From NCBI RefSeq assembly GCF_016545825.1, contig NC_052621.1, positions 4,860,199 through 4,924,198 of the forward strand: DNA of 64,000 nt. Reading direction: 5' to 3'. The notes under the pieces are model-generated. The model was not told where the DNA came from. It searched no databases and was given only the letters and a program-made list of their open reading frames with translations. This DNA is from Eucalyptus grandis (taxonomy: Eukaryota; Streptophyta; Magnoliopsida; Myrtales; Myrtaceae). Positions 36,696 through 49,582 of this stretch are shown here, piece by piece. How positions within the stretch are numbered: the stretch's first letter is position 1; the number at the start of each line of letters is the position of its first letter. The position numbers and the translations under genes were made by a program.

Positions 36696-37245
36696 TAAAC
36701 GGCTCCTCACGACATCCTTCTCTAGTACTCGTTCTCTTCTGTCTTCTTTGTTCTCTTAGTCTTCAATTTGCCAAAATTGAAAGAAAAAACTTCCCCGCTC
36801 GCTACTTGGCACTCGCCCCGCTTAACTTTCCCACTTGCCGCTCAACTTCCTATCTTGTCCCATATCTCTATGAGCAGTTTTAATCGTTTTTATGATTTTT
36901 TTCTTTTAGCGGGAGTGAAATTTCTTTTGGCGCCTTATATTAAACTTGTTGAATATGTACTAGTATTTATAATTTGGTTGCGCAACGCCACATCGTTGAT
37001 GGATATATAATTAAAATGGTAGGTTTGCCTTTTTGGTGAGTACAAAAAATGAAACAAAAAAATTATCGATTTGTCTCAAGTTGACCCTAGAACTGAACCG
37101 AATTTATTGGATCGGTCTAGTCCTCAATCCCAGACTCAACAGGGTCGATTCTTGGTTCTAAAAATTAAGAACCAACACTGTGCTAGTTGGTTCTAGGGTT
37201 AGGGGTGGATTGGCCCAACCCAGATCATGCTTACCCCTAGTTGTG
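36696..37245. other. Unassigned spacer between gypsy array and copy B
   Basis: Nothing coding is recognised. 37070-37235 contains self-complementary phrases (GGTTCTAAAAATTAAGAACC; GGATTGGCCCAACCCA), suggesting a small foldback element, but ends were not resolved. Confidence 0.35.
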
Positions 37246-40200
37246 AGATATGGAGATTGGAGACTTGTAGTTTGGTGTAGTTTATGTGGAGCAATTTCTC
37301 CTATTTGTTAGATAGTTGAAACCAGGCAGTTATCACATTGATTAAGAGTTGATGTTTATTTTCATTTATCAGGAGATTTAGGTTGTCTTGTTTTCTTTGG
37401 CCAAGATTGTGTTTTGAGGGATAGGAAAGGGTGGAAATGCAATGAATTCCACTCCAAAATCCCAGAATAGGTTCCATCTATATAAGAATTGCGACCAAAC
37501 TGACCAGTCAAATTATCTAGCCTCACGGATAGAACTTAATTGGAGGTTTTGTGTTACACGTGATACCAAGTTGATACTAGTGTTGAAATCTCACATTATT
37601 TAACAATATGATTTATGCTCTTTAAAGGCATGTGACTTCCCTCCATCTCTCAACTTAAAATTATGGGTTGGAATTTTTAACAATTAAATTCTCATGGATG
37701 GCCTATTAATAGGTTCCAAAGGAGGCAAATTCCCCTTCAAGCAAGATATCGATACCAAATTGCCATTTTTTCTACTCTCTCATGTGAATAACAAATCAGA
37801 TTCTATTTGTCTGATCGATATCTAACCTCATAGAGTGATATTGCTTTTAGCTTCATACTTTTATGAACAATCTCTTATTCCGATAGAAGTTGAAGAGATT
37901 TATCCTTTTTCTTTTTTTCAATGGTGATATTATTTTTGTTTGGCTTTTGTTTTGTATTAGCTTGTCCTTTTGATTTCATCTCATCAACATAATTTTCTGA
38001 TGTTGACTTTTTTTATGTCATACCAAGTTGATTCACTTTTTTTTTTTTGATGGAAAAAGGTGCGTGATCTTTTTTGTACCAGGCACAATGGCCAAGTTAA
38101 GATTGCACGTATGACAGTGACACCGTGTAAGCAATCCAATGTCTTTTCTGGTCGTGATTTCCGCATCGAAAGGCAACAAATGCAATGTGCCATGAAAGCA
38201 AGAGCTCTTGATTGCTATGTGGACCATGTTGTCACGCTCTGAAATATAAACAATGTATAAGTACGAGGTGCTGTCTCCAGCGGACAATGACCTCCGCGGT
38301 GTCCATCAACTCTCTTTTTCTTTGCGTAGAATGATGTTTATTGACCATACTTCCTATAGTCGATGGACTATCCACAAGGGGCGAGAGGCGACTTTAATTA
38401 CAGCTGATGCTTGAGTAATTGAAAGGACATCCATAAAAACAGAAAAAAAGAAAAAAGAAAGAAAGGACATCATCATGACTCGGCGGAAGATTTTTTTACC
38501 TGAAGCAATTGCACATCGGCGAGTTACCCTCACTAAGACTTTGCTTGCCCTTTTCCCCTCTTTTGGATATGTAGCTGCAGACACTAAATATTTCACAATT
38601 GAAGCATTTTTTAGGAGAGATCATTTTATAGGGAAAAACATTAAAATAGATATAAGCATATTGCATTGGTGCCTATTTAGTCATATATCTTTTGATTTTG
38701 TATCAATTTAATCATTTTGATTAATTTTGGCCAAATATTACTGACATATAATATGACACTGTATATGTTGATGTTGATAATTTTTAATAATTTTTTAATA
38801 ATTTTCTCTTTTTAATGATTTTTTTCTCTCATTTCTTCTTCCTTTTTTGGGTGACCGGTCACCAACCACTAATCCTGGCCTCGACTGCCAAGACTTGGCC
38901 TTGCCATGGCCATGCAAAGCCAGTTACCTAGACCATGGTTGGTGGTCGGTCACCAATAATAAGAAGAAGAAAGGAGAGAAAAAAGGAAAAAAAAAAAAAG
39001 AAAAAAAAATTGAAAAATTATTAAAACATTATTAAAAATTATGCACGTCGGTCTTTGGCAGATACCATGTTAGTTGGCTGACATTCATGTCAACAATATT
39101 AGGTCCAAATTAACTGGAAGGACTGAACTGACACTAAATCAAAAGGTTTACGACTATATTGACATAATTAAAAAGTTTCGGACTATATTGCCAATAATGT
39201 AATAAGTTTAGCACTTTTTTGACACAAGTGAATGATTAGCGTGGCTTTTGTTGGTATGTTTTGTTGAGTGACATATAAGTGAAAACCATATGCTTGGGTT
39301 CATGTTGTTAACTGCTCATATCACGTGGTAGCTTACTTGGTACTATCATTAAATCTTTAGTGGATCGCAACTTTATCTGAGGCCGGTTTCAAATCTCCCA
39401 TCTATGATTTGCCATGTGCTTTGGGTTCATGTTGGTTACTGCTCATGTCATGTGGTAGCTAACTAGTTACTATCAATTAATCTTCGGGGACGACAACTTT
39501 TTCTGAGGTTGCTTTCGAATCTCCCATCCATGATTTGCCCGATTATGCTGATTATACATCAAGTATGTCAACGTCCTGTTTATTCATGATTTTGTTGCAT
39601 TTTTCATGGCATTGTACATCCTCTTATCATGATGATTTACGTCCTTTATTTATACTTTTCATGTTGATCTCTCGCTTTATCTCGACCATAAAGTCTCTCT
39701 CTCAGGTTCACCTCTAAGTTCATTGGATTCTCTTTTAAATTATGAGCATTTGTCATTGGATGGCTGTTGTTTGTAACGTGTTTGTAATGGGACAGAAAAC
39801 TAGTTACAACAGGGTGGATGGGCGACGGAGTACGAGAGAGGCAAGGATATGATATTCTATTTATCGGTCGCATTCACATTCACATTCACCGGCTAGTCGT
39901 GGGTGCAGTTGGCCTCCCTTGATGTGTGTTCTGGGAAGGTGGGTCACCGGATTAGGTAAGTAGTAATGGTGCCGGAAGGTGTGAATCGAAGCAATGATTT
40001 TTTTGGATTAACTGCTTAATATCGATGTCTTGAAACTCTTCCTTGTTCAACAAAGACGTCGTATGTTGCCGAACGTGATGTGACCGCTCCCCAAACGACG
40101 TATGTTGTACACGGCCCCTCCTTGAATGATGTCTCGTTTGATGTATGTATGCATGGGAAGCGTGCGATCTCTAAAATATTGCGGCAACAAAAAAGCATTT

Positions 40201-41720
40201 GTAGTGGGCGAGTCTTCATATGCCGCTAAAAGCCCCTCTCTATTAGCTGTACACAACCGAATCTTCGTGATTCACGGCGCGAATCTGCCTGAAATGATGT
40301 AAATTCGTGAATCCCTGTTGTTCTGAACTTGAATTACGTCGAACCCGAAGACACGGTTTCGAAGGCAAAATCCATGAGGACTAGACAAGCGGACATTTGA
40401 CAGTCGTTGAGCAGATTGATGTCTTAGACTTTTAGGGTGCTCCTTGGGGTCCACAAAGGACTCTCAACTCCCTTCAAGCAGTTTTGCTTTATGAAAAGAG
40501 AAAGCCTCCGTCATATCGGGGACAACTAGGAACAACTGGACAGAGTTCGAAAGGGTCGAATGCAACAAAATAAAGAACAGGGTGCGCAGTAAGAGAGACA
40601 ACCTACATTTTCTGGGCTTGATCCGTATAAAACCCACTTTTGATTCCTGTTTGCACCAAAAAATAATCAACTCGTCAACGTGAGTTGGTGCATGACTTGG
40701 AGACAGTGGTTATTAACACTGGAAATGTGAACTATTGTTGATGATCGTAAGAACCGTTGTCGATATTAACATACATCAACAACCATGGATGAGCTATCGA
40801 TACTCAATTGTGTGTGGTTGTAATTATCATAGCAGAGTTAGTCGATAAAGAGATGGGATACCAATTAAGACACCAAGTGAAAATTGAATACCTGGAGGGT
40901 GCTGAAATTTAGTTATAATACTCAAATTTGAAATCATAGGTGGATAGGGCAATGAAGTCCAGTGGATCGTGGATGAAAAATAAAGTTAACTCGGCAACAA
41001 ACAAATGCAAGGGATCAAGGTGCGATTTTAAGGAAACAACTACTTGGAGGTGAAATCATGGCAACATGAGAATGTGGGTTCAAGATTCTTAGAAATGTGG
41101 AAGCATGGCTAAAATTGTGGAACAGTTGGTCATAAGCAGTTGTATTGTGGTCACTATGAATACTTGTGTTTGTCTAATAGGGACCCCTCGTGCGTAACAC
41201 ACAAAAGTTTTTATCTTTCAATTATCTTTTAATTCCTGAACTATAGTTATGGTTGTAGATTTCAAATACTTCGTTGTCGATTGAATTTCAGTGTGTATTT
41301 TTGTCAAAGTTTTCAGGTACCTCATCATCAAATAAATTTCAACATTACATCTTTGTGTCATTAGGCTTTGTTGTCGATTAGATTTTAGCGAAATTCTTCT
41401 ACTTTTGATTTTATTTAAAGTGACATTACTGATTACCTTTGTGCCTATCATATTTTATGTCTAGAAGTGCCATTAAACCTGTCTCTAATAAATTTCAAAG
41501 AATGACTTTCAATTAAAAGTATTTCATTGCGGAAGCCAATTCTTGCAAAACAATTCTATTTTAGCCCATTTGACGTCTTGAGAGAGTATCTTACGAGACG
41601 GTCATATCAAATGACAATAGTACATTGAAAAATTAGCCAATAAACAAGTATGATTTCGGAATTTAAACATGAGAGATGAATGGAATACAAATCGAATAAA
41701 TAATGAGATTGGTCGGTTAT
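37246..41720. repeat. Duplicated segment, copy B
   Basis: Collinear with copy A (18741-22200). It lacks A's 20490-21105 insert and carries a foldback element at about 38640-39232 that A lacks. It also contains an internal partial duplication of the TGCTTGGGTTCATGTTG block (39290 and 39418). Between 40680 and 41570 there is sequence with no counterpart in A. No gene recognised. Confidence 0.72.
38640..39232. mobile_element. Foldback (long inverted repeat) element in copy B
   Basis: Outer arms of ~150-200 bp are roughly reverse complements: TTTTTAATAATTTTTTAATAA on the left, TTATTAAAACATTATTAAAA on the right. The core palindrome is GGTGACCGGTCACCAACCA and GGTTGGTGGTCGGTCACC. Copy A lacks it, giving an approximate empty site. 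No transposase. Related in plan to 42520-43240. Confidence 0.65.
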
Positions 41721-42519
41721 GACCCCTCATAAATGTTGAGCTAGAGTCATTACCTACAGTGGATGCACCAGATCGAAGTGGCTAAGCCATCAATTTCATA
41801 CATTTTCTTCTTTGAATTCTCTTTCATTTTCTTTGAGAGAATTACACTTTACTCATCTTATATTTTCAATGAAGACCATTCGAATCGTTTTATCATCTTA
41901 CATCATTTTATATTAATTTCAAATGTGAGTTGTGGCTTACATAAAATATTGTCTCATCATTCGAACTGTCTCTGTAAACAAAATCCGTAAGTACAGTAAT
42001 GTAGAGTCAACAATGTATCCTCCCCCCCTTCCCAAACACAAAAAGGAAAAAAAGAAAAAAAAAAAAAAGGAAGGACCTACAAATTGAGAGAGTTTGAAGA
42101 GGTTCTTACCTTCCTCGGTTTCCCTTTTCAATATTTTGTAATGAATATTTTGTTCATAGTTTTTAAAATAGAATGGAGCCTTCACTGAAAATTTTGTTTT
42201 TCCATTTTGTATATATATCCTAGCCATATTGAAATAATAATCTTCTCCCTTAGTGATGCTCATCGAGCACATCAGAGTCAAGCCGGGTCATGTTAGGCCC
42301 TACCATGTTATGCTGGGCTTTGTAACTGAATGACTTTGCTCAGGTATACCCCAAAAAACTTTTCAAACCTATTTGAATCGAGTGGTCTCAGGCGAATCGC
42401 TAGGCTTATGGTAAGCTTTATCCTCCGTATATAGGCAGTGTTAGCGACACGTCGAGAAGTTAACAACTAGGTCCAGGGTATGCCCAGCGAAAGGATGAAA
42501 TTGAAGGGAAATCAAAATG
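41721..42519. other. Intergenic DNA
   Basis: No gene recognised. An A-rich run at about 42045-42070 and an interrupted minus-strand frame over it are seen, without family motifs. Confidence 0.4.
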
Positions 42520-43240
42520 AATAAAAAAGTTTTAAACCTATTGCGATTGTGTTAATTCAGTCATAATTTTTTTTTGAGTCAATTTAATCTTAAATCCTTT
42601 TGCAATTGTGTAAATTCAATCCATTTAGCTAATTTTGGTTGGCGGGCGCTTATTTAGACGTTGGCCGACACTAATTAATGCTAATGTGACAATTTTTTAA
42701 CAATACTTTTTTTTTTAATTGCCTTTATTAATTTTGTTATTATTCTTTTTTTTTTCCCTTTTCTTCCTCTTTTGCCTTCTTTTCCTAGCAGTGGCTAGTG
42801 AGGCTTTGGGCAAGGGCCGCGAAGCCCTCGCCAGCCGTTGGCAAAGGTTGTGGCCCTTGCCCACCCTTGGTGGCGACTTGGCCCAGATCTAGGCTAGGAC
42901 GAGCAAGGGTTGCGACCCTCGCTAGTGGCCAACAAGGGCATTGTGGCGCTCGCTTTGCCTGCCATTGTGAGGAATAGAAGCCAAAGGAGGAAGAAGTGAA
43001 AAATAAAAAGAAAAGCAAAAAAGCAAAAATAAAAATTTAATAAAAATTTTAAAGTAAAGATATTATTAAAAAATCGTCATGTCGGTATTGACCAGTGCCG
43101 ACCGGCATCCATGTCAACTTTGGTTAGTTAAAATTGGCTGATAGATCGAATTGATACAATTACAAAATGTTTGTAATTGAATTGGCTAAAAAAAGTTTAG
43201 TATTGAATTGTCACAATTACAATAGATTTAGGACTTTTTT
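42520..43240. mobile_element. Foldback element with GC-rich core
   Basis: The left arm (about 42525-42720, with ATTGTGTTAATTCAGTC and GCCGACACTAATTAATG) and the right arm (about 43060-43240, with GACTGAATT-like and TGGCCGACAC-like sequence in reverse complement) pair over ~200 bp. The centre (42785-42970) is GC-rich with repeated GGCAAGGGCCGCGAAGCCC-like motifs. No transposase and no resolved target duplication. The minus-strand frame over the core is compositional. Confidence 0.6.
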
Positions 43241-43299
43241 TAGTAATTTCCTCAAAAAGAGATTAAATATTTATTAGGCTAAGGAATGAGGCAATAAAT

Positions 43300-46106
43300 A
43301 TCAACATCAAGAGATATGAAGAAATGATAGATCATCAGCAACCTGTACCTGCAGAAATATGTACATTTGCACATTCCTAAACGAATGCCCAAACGAATGC
43401 AATGACGTATAGAAATGAAAATCCACCTATCTTTTTCTCCAAACCAAATCTAAGTCAGTCAATCAAGCCAAGATTCAACTCCAATCTCGAGTTTCAGACA
43501 CATCTAAAAACGTCAAAAAACATAATTCTCGAAAGCTGTGCAGGAATTGATTCGGATTTCAAAGTTCCGGAGGGACCACAACCGCCACCCCCACTAAACC
43601 AAATTGGGTGGTTGATGATTGTAGGTTTGTTTAAGCCTTTCGATTTGAGCATATTAAATAAATGAGTTCACCTGACTCTGTGACCATTCATAATTTGTCT
43701 AGTACTAAATTAAATTAGTCGAAGAGTGAATCGTAGCGGAGTACCTTGGAAATTTGATTTCGCAAATACAATAATCGTAGTAGTGTGATTCCCGTTCCTT
43801 GAGTAACTCATTTTTTTAACGGAAAACAAGAATGAGGCATCAAGATTTATACTAGTGTCTATGTCCCGTATTTGGGATTAAATTAGATCTATCCAAGATG
43901 ATGTCAAATGAACATGAAGGTTTTGCAACAAATCCATCCACACTTTACTTCGAAAGATCTCCACTTTTTCTGTTTTAATGTGTAAGAATAAACTCTTCAG
44001 TAAAATAATGCTCTTAGAAATGTGCAATGGCATGCTCTTGGTTATAAAATTGGGCCATCAAGATCGGCAAACTAGGAGCACGACCCCTTTTTCTCCAAAT
44101 TTCAAAAACAAATGTTGCGTTTTACGCTAGATTAAGGGTACGTTTGGTAATCATTATTTTATGAGAAATAATTTATGATTAGAAACGAATCCTTTTATTA
44201 TGTTTTTGAGAATAATTTTTAAGTATTTGAAGGCGTTTGATAACTGCCTAAAATTTCTATTCTAGGAATAAAATTGCACTTGACACCATCCTCAAAATTT
44301 TTGATTCAAATCATTTTATTTTAATTTTTTAAAAATTTTATTACTTTTTCCTTTTTTTCTCTTCTTCTTCAAGGCCGGTCATTGACCTCCGCATGATCGG
44401 CAATCTGCTAGACGAGGGCCGGCGACCTCGTTGTAGTGTCACAGGCCCCTGGTGAGGCTGCACCTTGTCGGCCTCGCCCAACCAAGGCTCGGTTGAGCCT
44501 CGCCTAGCTAGGGGAGGCTTGCTGGTGGTTGAGGGAGGCCTCGGTGAGGCTCGCCTAGCCACTGGCAAGCCTTTGGCGAGCTCGCCAGATCTTGCCCTCA
44601 CCTAGCGAGTCTCTAGCGAGTTCGCCAAACTTTGCCCAACAGGTTGTCGGCAATCGGTAGTGGACAACAATGGCGATAGTGGCTAATGTTGCTTGCCGAT
44701 GGCAACGACGATGGAAGAAGAAGAGAGAAGGAAGAAGAACAAGAAGAAAAGAAAAGAGAAAAAAAAAGAAATTTGAGTTAGTTTGATTCTGGAATTGTTC
44801 CCGGGAATAAAGAAGTAATTTTTTTTTACTCATTGATTCTATTCCAAATTTATTTTCGGGAACTAATTTATTCCTAGGAATAAAAAATTTACCAAATAGA
44901 TTTCTATTTCAAATCTATTTTTGGGAACAAAAGAATAGAATTAGTTATTATTTGGCAAGTTACCAATGACGTCCTAAATATCCTCGTGTCCTCCTTCTGC
45001 TGTCTTCCTGGGGAACGCTGGCAGTGTTTTCTGCTTTTTCCTCCCTTTCCAAAGACAATTAAATTACTTTCCTGCTGTTCGACCATAGAATATGCTATTT
45101 ATATTTGATAATATTGACCACCAGCTAGTCATTTGAATTTGGACAATAAGAACCGCACGAGCATCTCTCCCGTCGGTACAAGGGAAAAAAAAATACGAGA
45201 GTGTATTTCATGACAATGAATATCTTGATTCCTAAGATGGTTAAAATTTTTCTAATACTCGTGCTGTTTTTGACTTTTATTATTGAAAGAATGACTTCCG
45301 AAATGAATATAATTAAGCTCACGAGAATATGAAATATCGGAGATGTTATAGACAGGCCTCGTGAGGATAATATAACACCACCCAATAATACAATCATGAT
45401 GGAGACGTCCACCGAAAGTGGACTATCCTCTTGTGGAAAAAAATAAACAAATAGAAAAATAGAAAAAAACAAATATAGGAATCATACGAATTATGAAATG
45501 TTTGTTATAGTCAATTATGATTGAGAAAGATAAGTCCCCATTTTCCTGCTACCTTTTTCTTTGGTTTTAGCACACCTACTTAGTGTGTTTGGATTGACTT
45601 TTACAATTTTGTCTTTTATTTTTCTGCTTAATCTAAATCTACGGTGCACACAAATTATAACTAAGTTATCTTCTTTCTAATGTATCTCAAGCCGTATTAC
45701 AACAATTAAAAAAACAAACAAACAAACAAAAGTTAGTAGGATACTGAGTCAAATGAGAGTGGATTCTTATGATAAAATGTTAAATTCAATTATGACACAC
45801 TTTAAAGATAGTTATCAATAATTTCTCTCCTTGGAGATGATTGAGGCACCAAAAGCTATGTATTTTGGAATGGTGAAAAGAAATGAAAGACGGAGAAAGA
45901 AATGAGGAAGTTCTTGAGTTGAGTGTGTAGCCGAATCATCTACATAACTTCAATGGAATTCAAGTGAACGAAATGACTTTGGCCAGGAGAAAGGTAAACT
46001 AAATGAAATAAACACTCTTGTTTCGTATTCTACTTTTAGGTTTCAGCTTTAGGGTAAAATTTGAACACTTCAGTCTAGGTGGGATCGACGACAAGGAAGA
46101 ACTTAT
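43300..46106. repeat. Duplicated unit, copy III, left part
   Basis: Collinear with copy II from about 2730 to 5101, including blocks with GAAAGCTGTGCAGGA, CTTCCTTCTGCTGTCTTCC-like sequence, and a shared ATGGAGAC(A/G)TCCACCGAAAG at 4291 and 45400. It carries a foldback insertion at 44136-44970 and lacks II's 3325-3680. It ends at the CTTAT target (46102-46106) of the old copia element. Frames here, such as 45125-45472 minus, are hydrophobic but unmatched in copy II. Confidence 0.75.
44136..44970. mobile_element. Foldback element, GC-rich core, in copy III
   Basis: Ends read GGGTACGTTTGGTAATCATT on the left and ATTTGGCAAGTTACCAATGA on the right, which are partly inverted. Inner arms repeat the oily-to-purine transition (TTTTTCTCTTCTTCTTC on the left, AGAAGAAGAGAGAAGG on the right). 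The core (44380-44690) repeats GAGGCTCGCCTAG motifs. Copy II has an uninterrupted sequence at about 4055-4070. No transposase; hAT-type termini are possible. Confidence 0.65.
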
Positions 46107-46553
46107 TGTTATAATATTTATTAATTTAAATGTGATCCCAATTTTGTATTTCCCAATTAATTCTAATTTATTGCCCACATTTATTATGTGATACTTGTCC
46201 ATTGATATGTTACTATAATGGTCTTGATGGAAGACGTTAATAACGTGAGGAATGGAATAAAAATGCCAAGTCATCTAATTTAAACCCTATCAGCACAGAA
46301 AACACATCATCAAGTTTTGAGGTGTATTAACTAGTAGAACGGGACATTCAGATCTGGTGATTCCACGAATCGATTGATACACACTTTGCAAATCCGTTCA
46401 AGGTTTTGGGGTGTGCCGCATTTACAGATTTTTATCAATGAATAGAGGTATGTAGATCCTTTATGTTTTCGCAAAATCGTTTTCGATTATGCACATATTT
46501 GTTCGTAGATAATGAATCGGAATTGTTAGTTTTTCTTTAGACTTAGTCTAATA
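46107..46553 (+). repeat. 5' LTR of the old copia element
   Basis: 447 bp, starting TGTTATAATATTTATT. It aligns with 134-572 and 62440-62896. The last CA has mutated to TA. Confidence 0.85.
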
Positions 46554-46555
46554 GT

Positions 46556-46568
46556 TGGTATCACAGCA
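46556..46568 (+). other. Primer-binding site of the old copia element
   Basis: TGGTATCACAGCA lies 2 bp inside the 5' LTR, one base from the common plant copia site TGGTATCAGAGCA that pairs with initiator tRNA-Met. Confidence 0.75.
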
Positions 46569-47930
46569 TATTTATGATCTTTGCTTTCGTGTAAATTTTG
46601 GAATTTTGTATGTTTTCATTGGATAACGAATGGGTAAATTGTGGCTTGGAAAGAAATTTCAAATTCTAGCCAAATTTGGGCAACCCACCACGCAATCACG
46701 GATCTGCACAGTCACGCCGCCATTAGGAAGAAAAGCCTTAAGGTAATTTGGCATATTATTGATTGCTAGAGGCTAATCGAGTGGTGAAATTTTCGATGGT
46801 TAAGGTTTTAGGGTAGATTGTTCTAGGTTCAATTTCGATAAATTTGTTGGTTGTTTTCACTAGATCTTGGAACTATGCATTCATCGTGGCGTTATCTTCG
46901 AAACCACTGATCAATTTGATCGGATATGGGTTGTGAAAGGAGACCCAGGTGGCGGAATGGAGGCTAGTTGCAATAGAGCAGCAGCGGAAGAAAATCCAGA
47001 AGAGAAGATCTCAGGCATCCAAGCACCCACAGTGGGCGCATGCGATGCATGTGCCTGAGCGCATGAAGCAGGCGCGTGCATGAGCTACAGTGGGCGATGC
47101 ACTGCACGCGCCGGAGAGCTTGTCGCGGATGGTGCACTCGCCTAAGTGCTTGAAGTGGGACCATGTGATGCACGCGCCCGAAAGTATAGCAATGCACGTG
47201 CGCTGTGAGGCCCCACGATGTAGAATTTCAATTCCATCCTTGCTCGAGTAAATTCCACTCTTGCCCCTCCGCATAAAGAAAAATTACAGTTCTGCCCTGG
47301 CCATGCAAAATTTCGAATTTGCCCTTATTGGGCGTGAAATCTTATGACTTTGCCCTTTTAGGCGTAAAATTCCTGTTATACCTCTTACAAACGAAATTCC
47401 AATTCTGCCATTGCATGTAAAATTCCAGTTTTACTCCCTTTACATGTGATTTTATTGTTTTGCTCCTACGTACAATTTTATGAATATTTTCTTGTAAAAT
47501 GAAATGTCTAATGATCCGCATATATTTAATTAATTAAAGATTAGTTACAACATCTTTGATTATATTAAATTATATATGTTAAGAGTCTTTCGATTACATA
47601 TAGTCAAAGACTTTAATTGTGATTAGTCACATTAATATTATGAATTTTCTCCCATAAGAATTTTCAATATATTAATGCAATTAATTAGGATGAAATACCC
47701 TTTTAACTTTCTTAATTTACCCACAAGAATTGAAGAAGGGAATATAATTTGATAATTTCATCATGAAGTAATCATGAATATAATTAAATTAGAAACTTAG
47801 CCCACAGGTAGTTTTGATGTTATGTAATTCATATTATATAACATCTTTTACATTGTTAAAACACAATTTAAGTTTATTTGCCTTAAATATATTGATACAT
47901 AAGTTTTCTTTTGATTATAATGTAGTTTCA
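46569..47930 (+). other. Untranslated leader of the old copia element
   Basis: No long conserved frame. A GC-rich stretch at 46965-47215 carries repeated GATGCA(T/C)G(T/C)GC motifs. 47220-47465 carries five or six degenerate ~38-bp units of the type AAATTCCAATTCTGCCC. The rest is AT-rich. Some of this may be later insertion, but no boundaries were found. Confidence 0.5.
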
Positions 47931-48668
47931 CCACTTATGAATAGTTATGATATAGTTGTTCCCGTGCTAAACAGTGATAACTACAAAGAATAGGGAATTA
48001 ATCTTTCTCCAATTGGGATGTATGGATATTGATTATGCTACATGGGCAGACGAATCACCTACTCCTACTGACACTAGCACTCTGGTTGAAGTTACTCTTT
48101 ATGCATAATGGGAGCAGTCCAACTGCCTCAGTGTAATGTATATAAAAACAAAATTTGTTTTTAGCATTCGTGGTTTAGTTATTCAGCATAGCAATATAAA
48201 TGAATTGTTGAAGTCTATTGATACATAATTTGAGTCTTCAGAGAAGGTGCATTCTATGACTCTGATTATAAAGTTTTCATCATTGAAGCTTCCTAGTTTA
48301 AGAGGTGTGCGTGAGCACATCACAAAGATGAGGGAAATTGCAGCTCAGTTGAAGAATCTTGAGATTGGGATATTAGAATCCTTTCTTGTATACTACATCC
48401 TAAACACTCTCCCACAAAACTATGTCTCTTTCAAGAACTCTAACAATACATATAATACTAAATGGTCAATTAATGAACTTATGACCATGCATGTTCGAGA
48501 AAAAGAGAAGCTGCTAATGGAAAAGAGAAAAAGTGCTCATATGTCAACACATGATAAGTATAAAGGGCAAGGCAAGCAAAAAGAAAAATGTAAAATACCT
48601 CTACCTTCTTGAACTAGCATTAAAAAGGAATCCAAACGCTTCTTCTATACAAAGAAGGGGTACATGAA
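47931..48668 (+). pseudogene. gag: Copia Gag remnant, split from its zinc knuckle
   Basis: Early codons (near 47965, reading LNSDNYKE) are in one phase and the longest open piece is 48247-48612 in another, with several stops between. The open piece shows a UBN2-type Gag core: LPSLRGVREHITKMREIAAQ, then NYVSFKNSNNTYN and a lysine-rich tail. The following zinc-knuckle segment runs to the TSD at 48669-48673 and continues in frame at 57564 (DCAKFK). Several knuckle Cys/His residues are already replaced by Tyr and others. Non-functional. Confidence 0.8.
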
Positions 48669-48673
48669 GAAAG

Positions 48674-49568
48674 TGATATTGCTAGTATGAGTACCTAGAG
48701 GGGGGTGAATAGGTATATAAAAGATTTTTCTTCAACAATTGCACAATACTAGACAGTAGAAGGAAATGTTAATCAAAGTAAGACTGAGAGAAGAGAAAAT
48801 TGAACACGCGGTTTATAGTGGTTCGGCTTATATCAAGCCTACGTCCACTCTTCTTCACCGATAGCCTATTGGCTGGATTCCACTATGAACAAAAGAGAAG
48901 TTATAGCACAGCTTTGCTTTGATTCCACAGTGTAGATGTTCTAGCACACCTCCTCAAGATTTCTCACAAATATAGACTCTCTTTTGTATACAAGTATTCG
49001 CTCAAAGGATTTGTCTAAACAAAAAGGAGCTTCGGACTTTGGAATTCTTCTATCGCGCACGCCTTAAACAACTAAGACCGTCTTCCTTATATACTCCTTT
49101 ATGCCATCATACCCGTTGGCACTTACCAAAGGAATTCCTCCAATCTACCCGTTGGACAGAATCAATTAGGAAGATTGTTCAAGCTATAAGGAACGTGTTG
49201 ATAGCCCATCAATCTGTTCGCCCATACAATCGGGATCTCGGTTTCCATAAAGCGAAACCTTCCAATAATATTTAGGCAATCACCGGATCTTCAATTATCG
49301 AGTCAATCTTCGATCAATCAAAGGACTCCGTTATGTCTTCTCCAGCCACGAGATCTTCTCCGTTGATAAAGTTAAATCTTTGACAAAACATCCAGTTACG
49401 GATAACCTTTCTTCAACGGATTAGAGGCTTAATGAGGATAGACTTTGAGTCTTGAGTCCGGCTGTCCGGAGGTCTTCGGACTTTAAACGGCGAGCACCGC
49501 AAGCCTTCGGACTAGGCGATAGAAACGTTTTGTCAACTTCAAAACACTTCAAGAAGATTTCTCCAACA
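48674..49568 (-). repeat. 3' LTR of the SIRE-type element
   Basis: 895 bp, with TGATATTGC at its plus-strand left end and TCCAACA at the right. A TATA box (TATATAAG on the minus strand, about 49086-49093) is conserved in the other LTR. A plus-strand frame at 49039-49275 is chance. Confidence 0.9.
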
Positions 49569-49582
49569 ATCTCCCCCTTTTT
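49569..49582 (-). other. Poly-purine tract of the SIRE-type element
   Basis: On the minus strand AAAAAGGGGGAGAT abuts the 3' LTR. A second, similar purine run lies at about 49893-49905 (AAAAAGGGGAGAG). Confidence 0.8.

Noticed and set aside
45125..45472. Hydrophobic minus-strand frame as a membrane protein
   Set aside because: The matching part of duplicated copy II does not keep the frame, and the hydrophobicity follows from T/A-rich composition.
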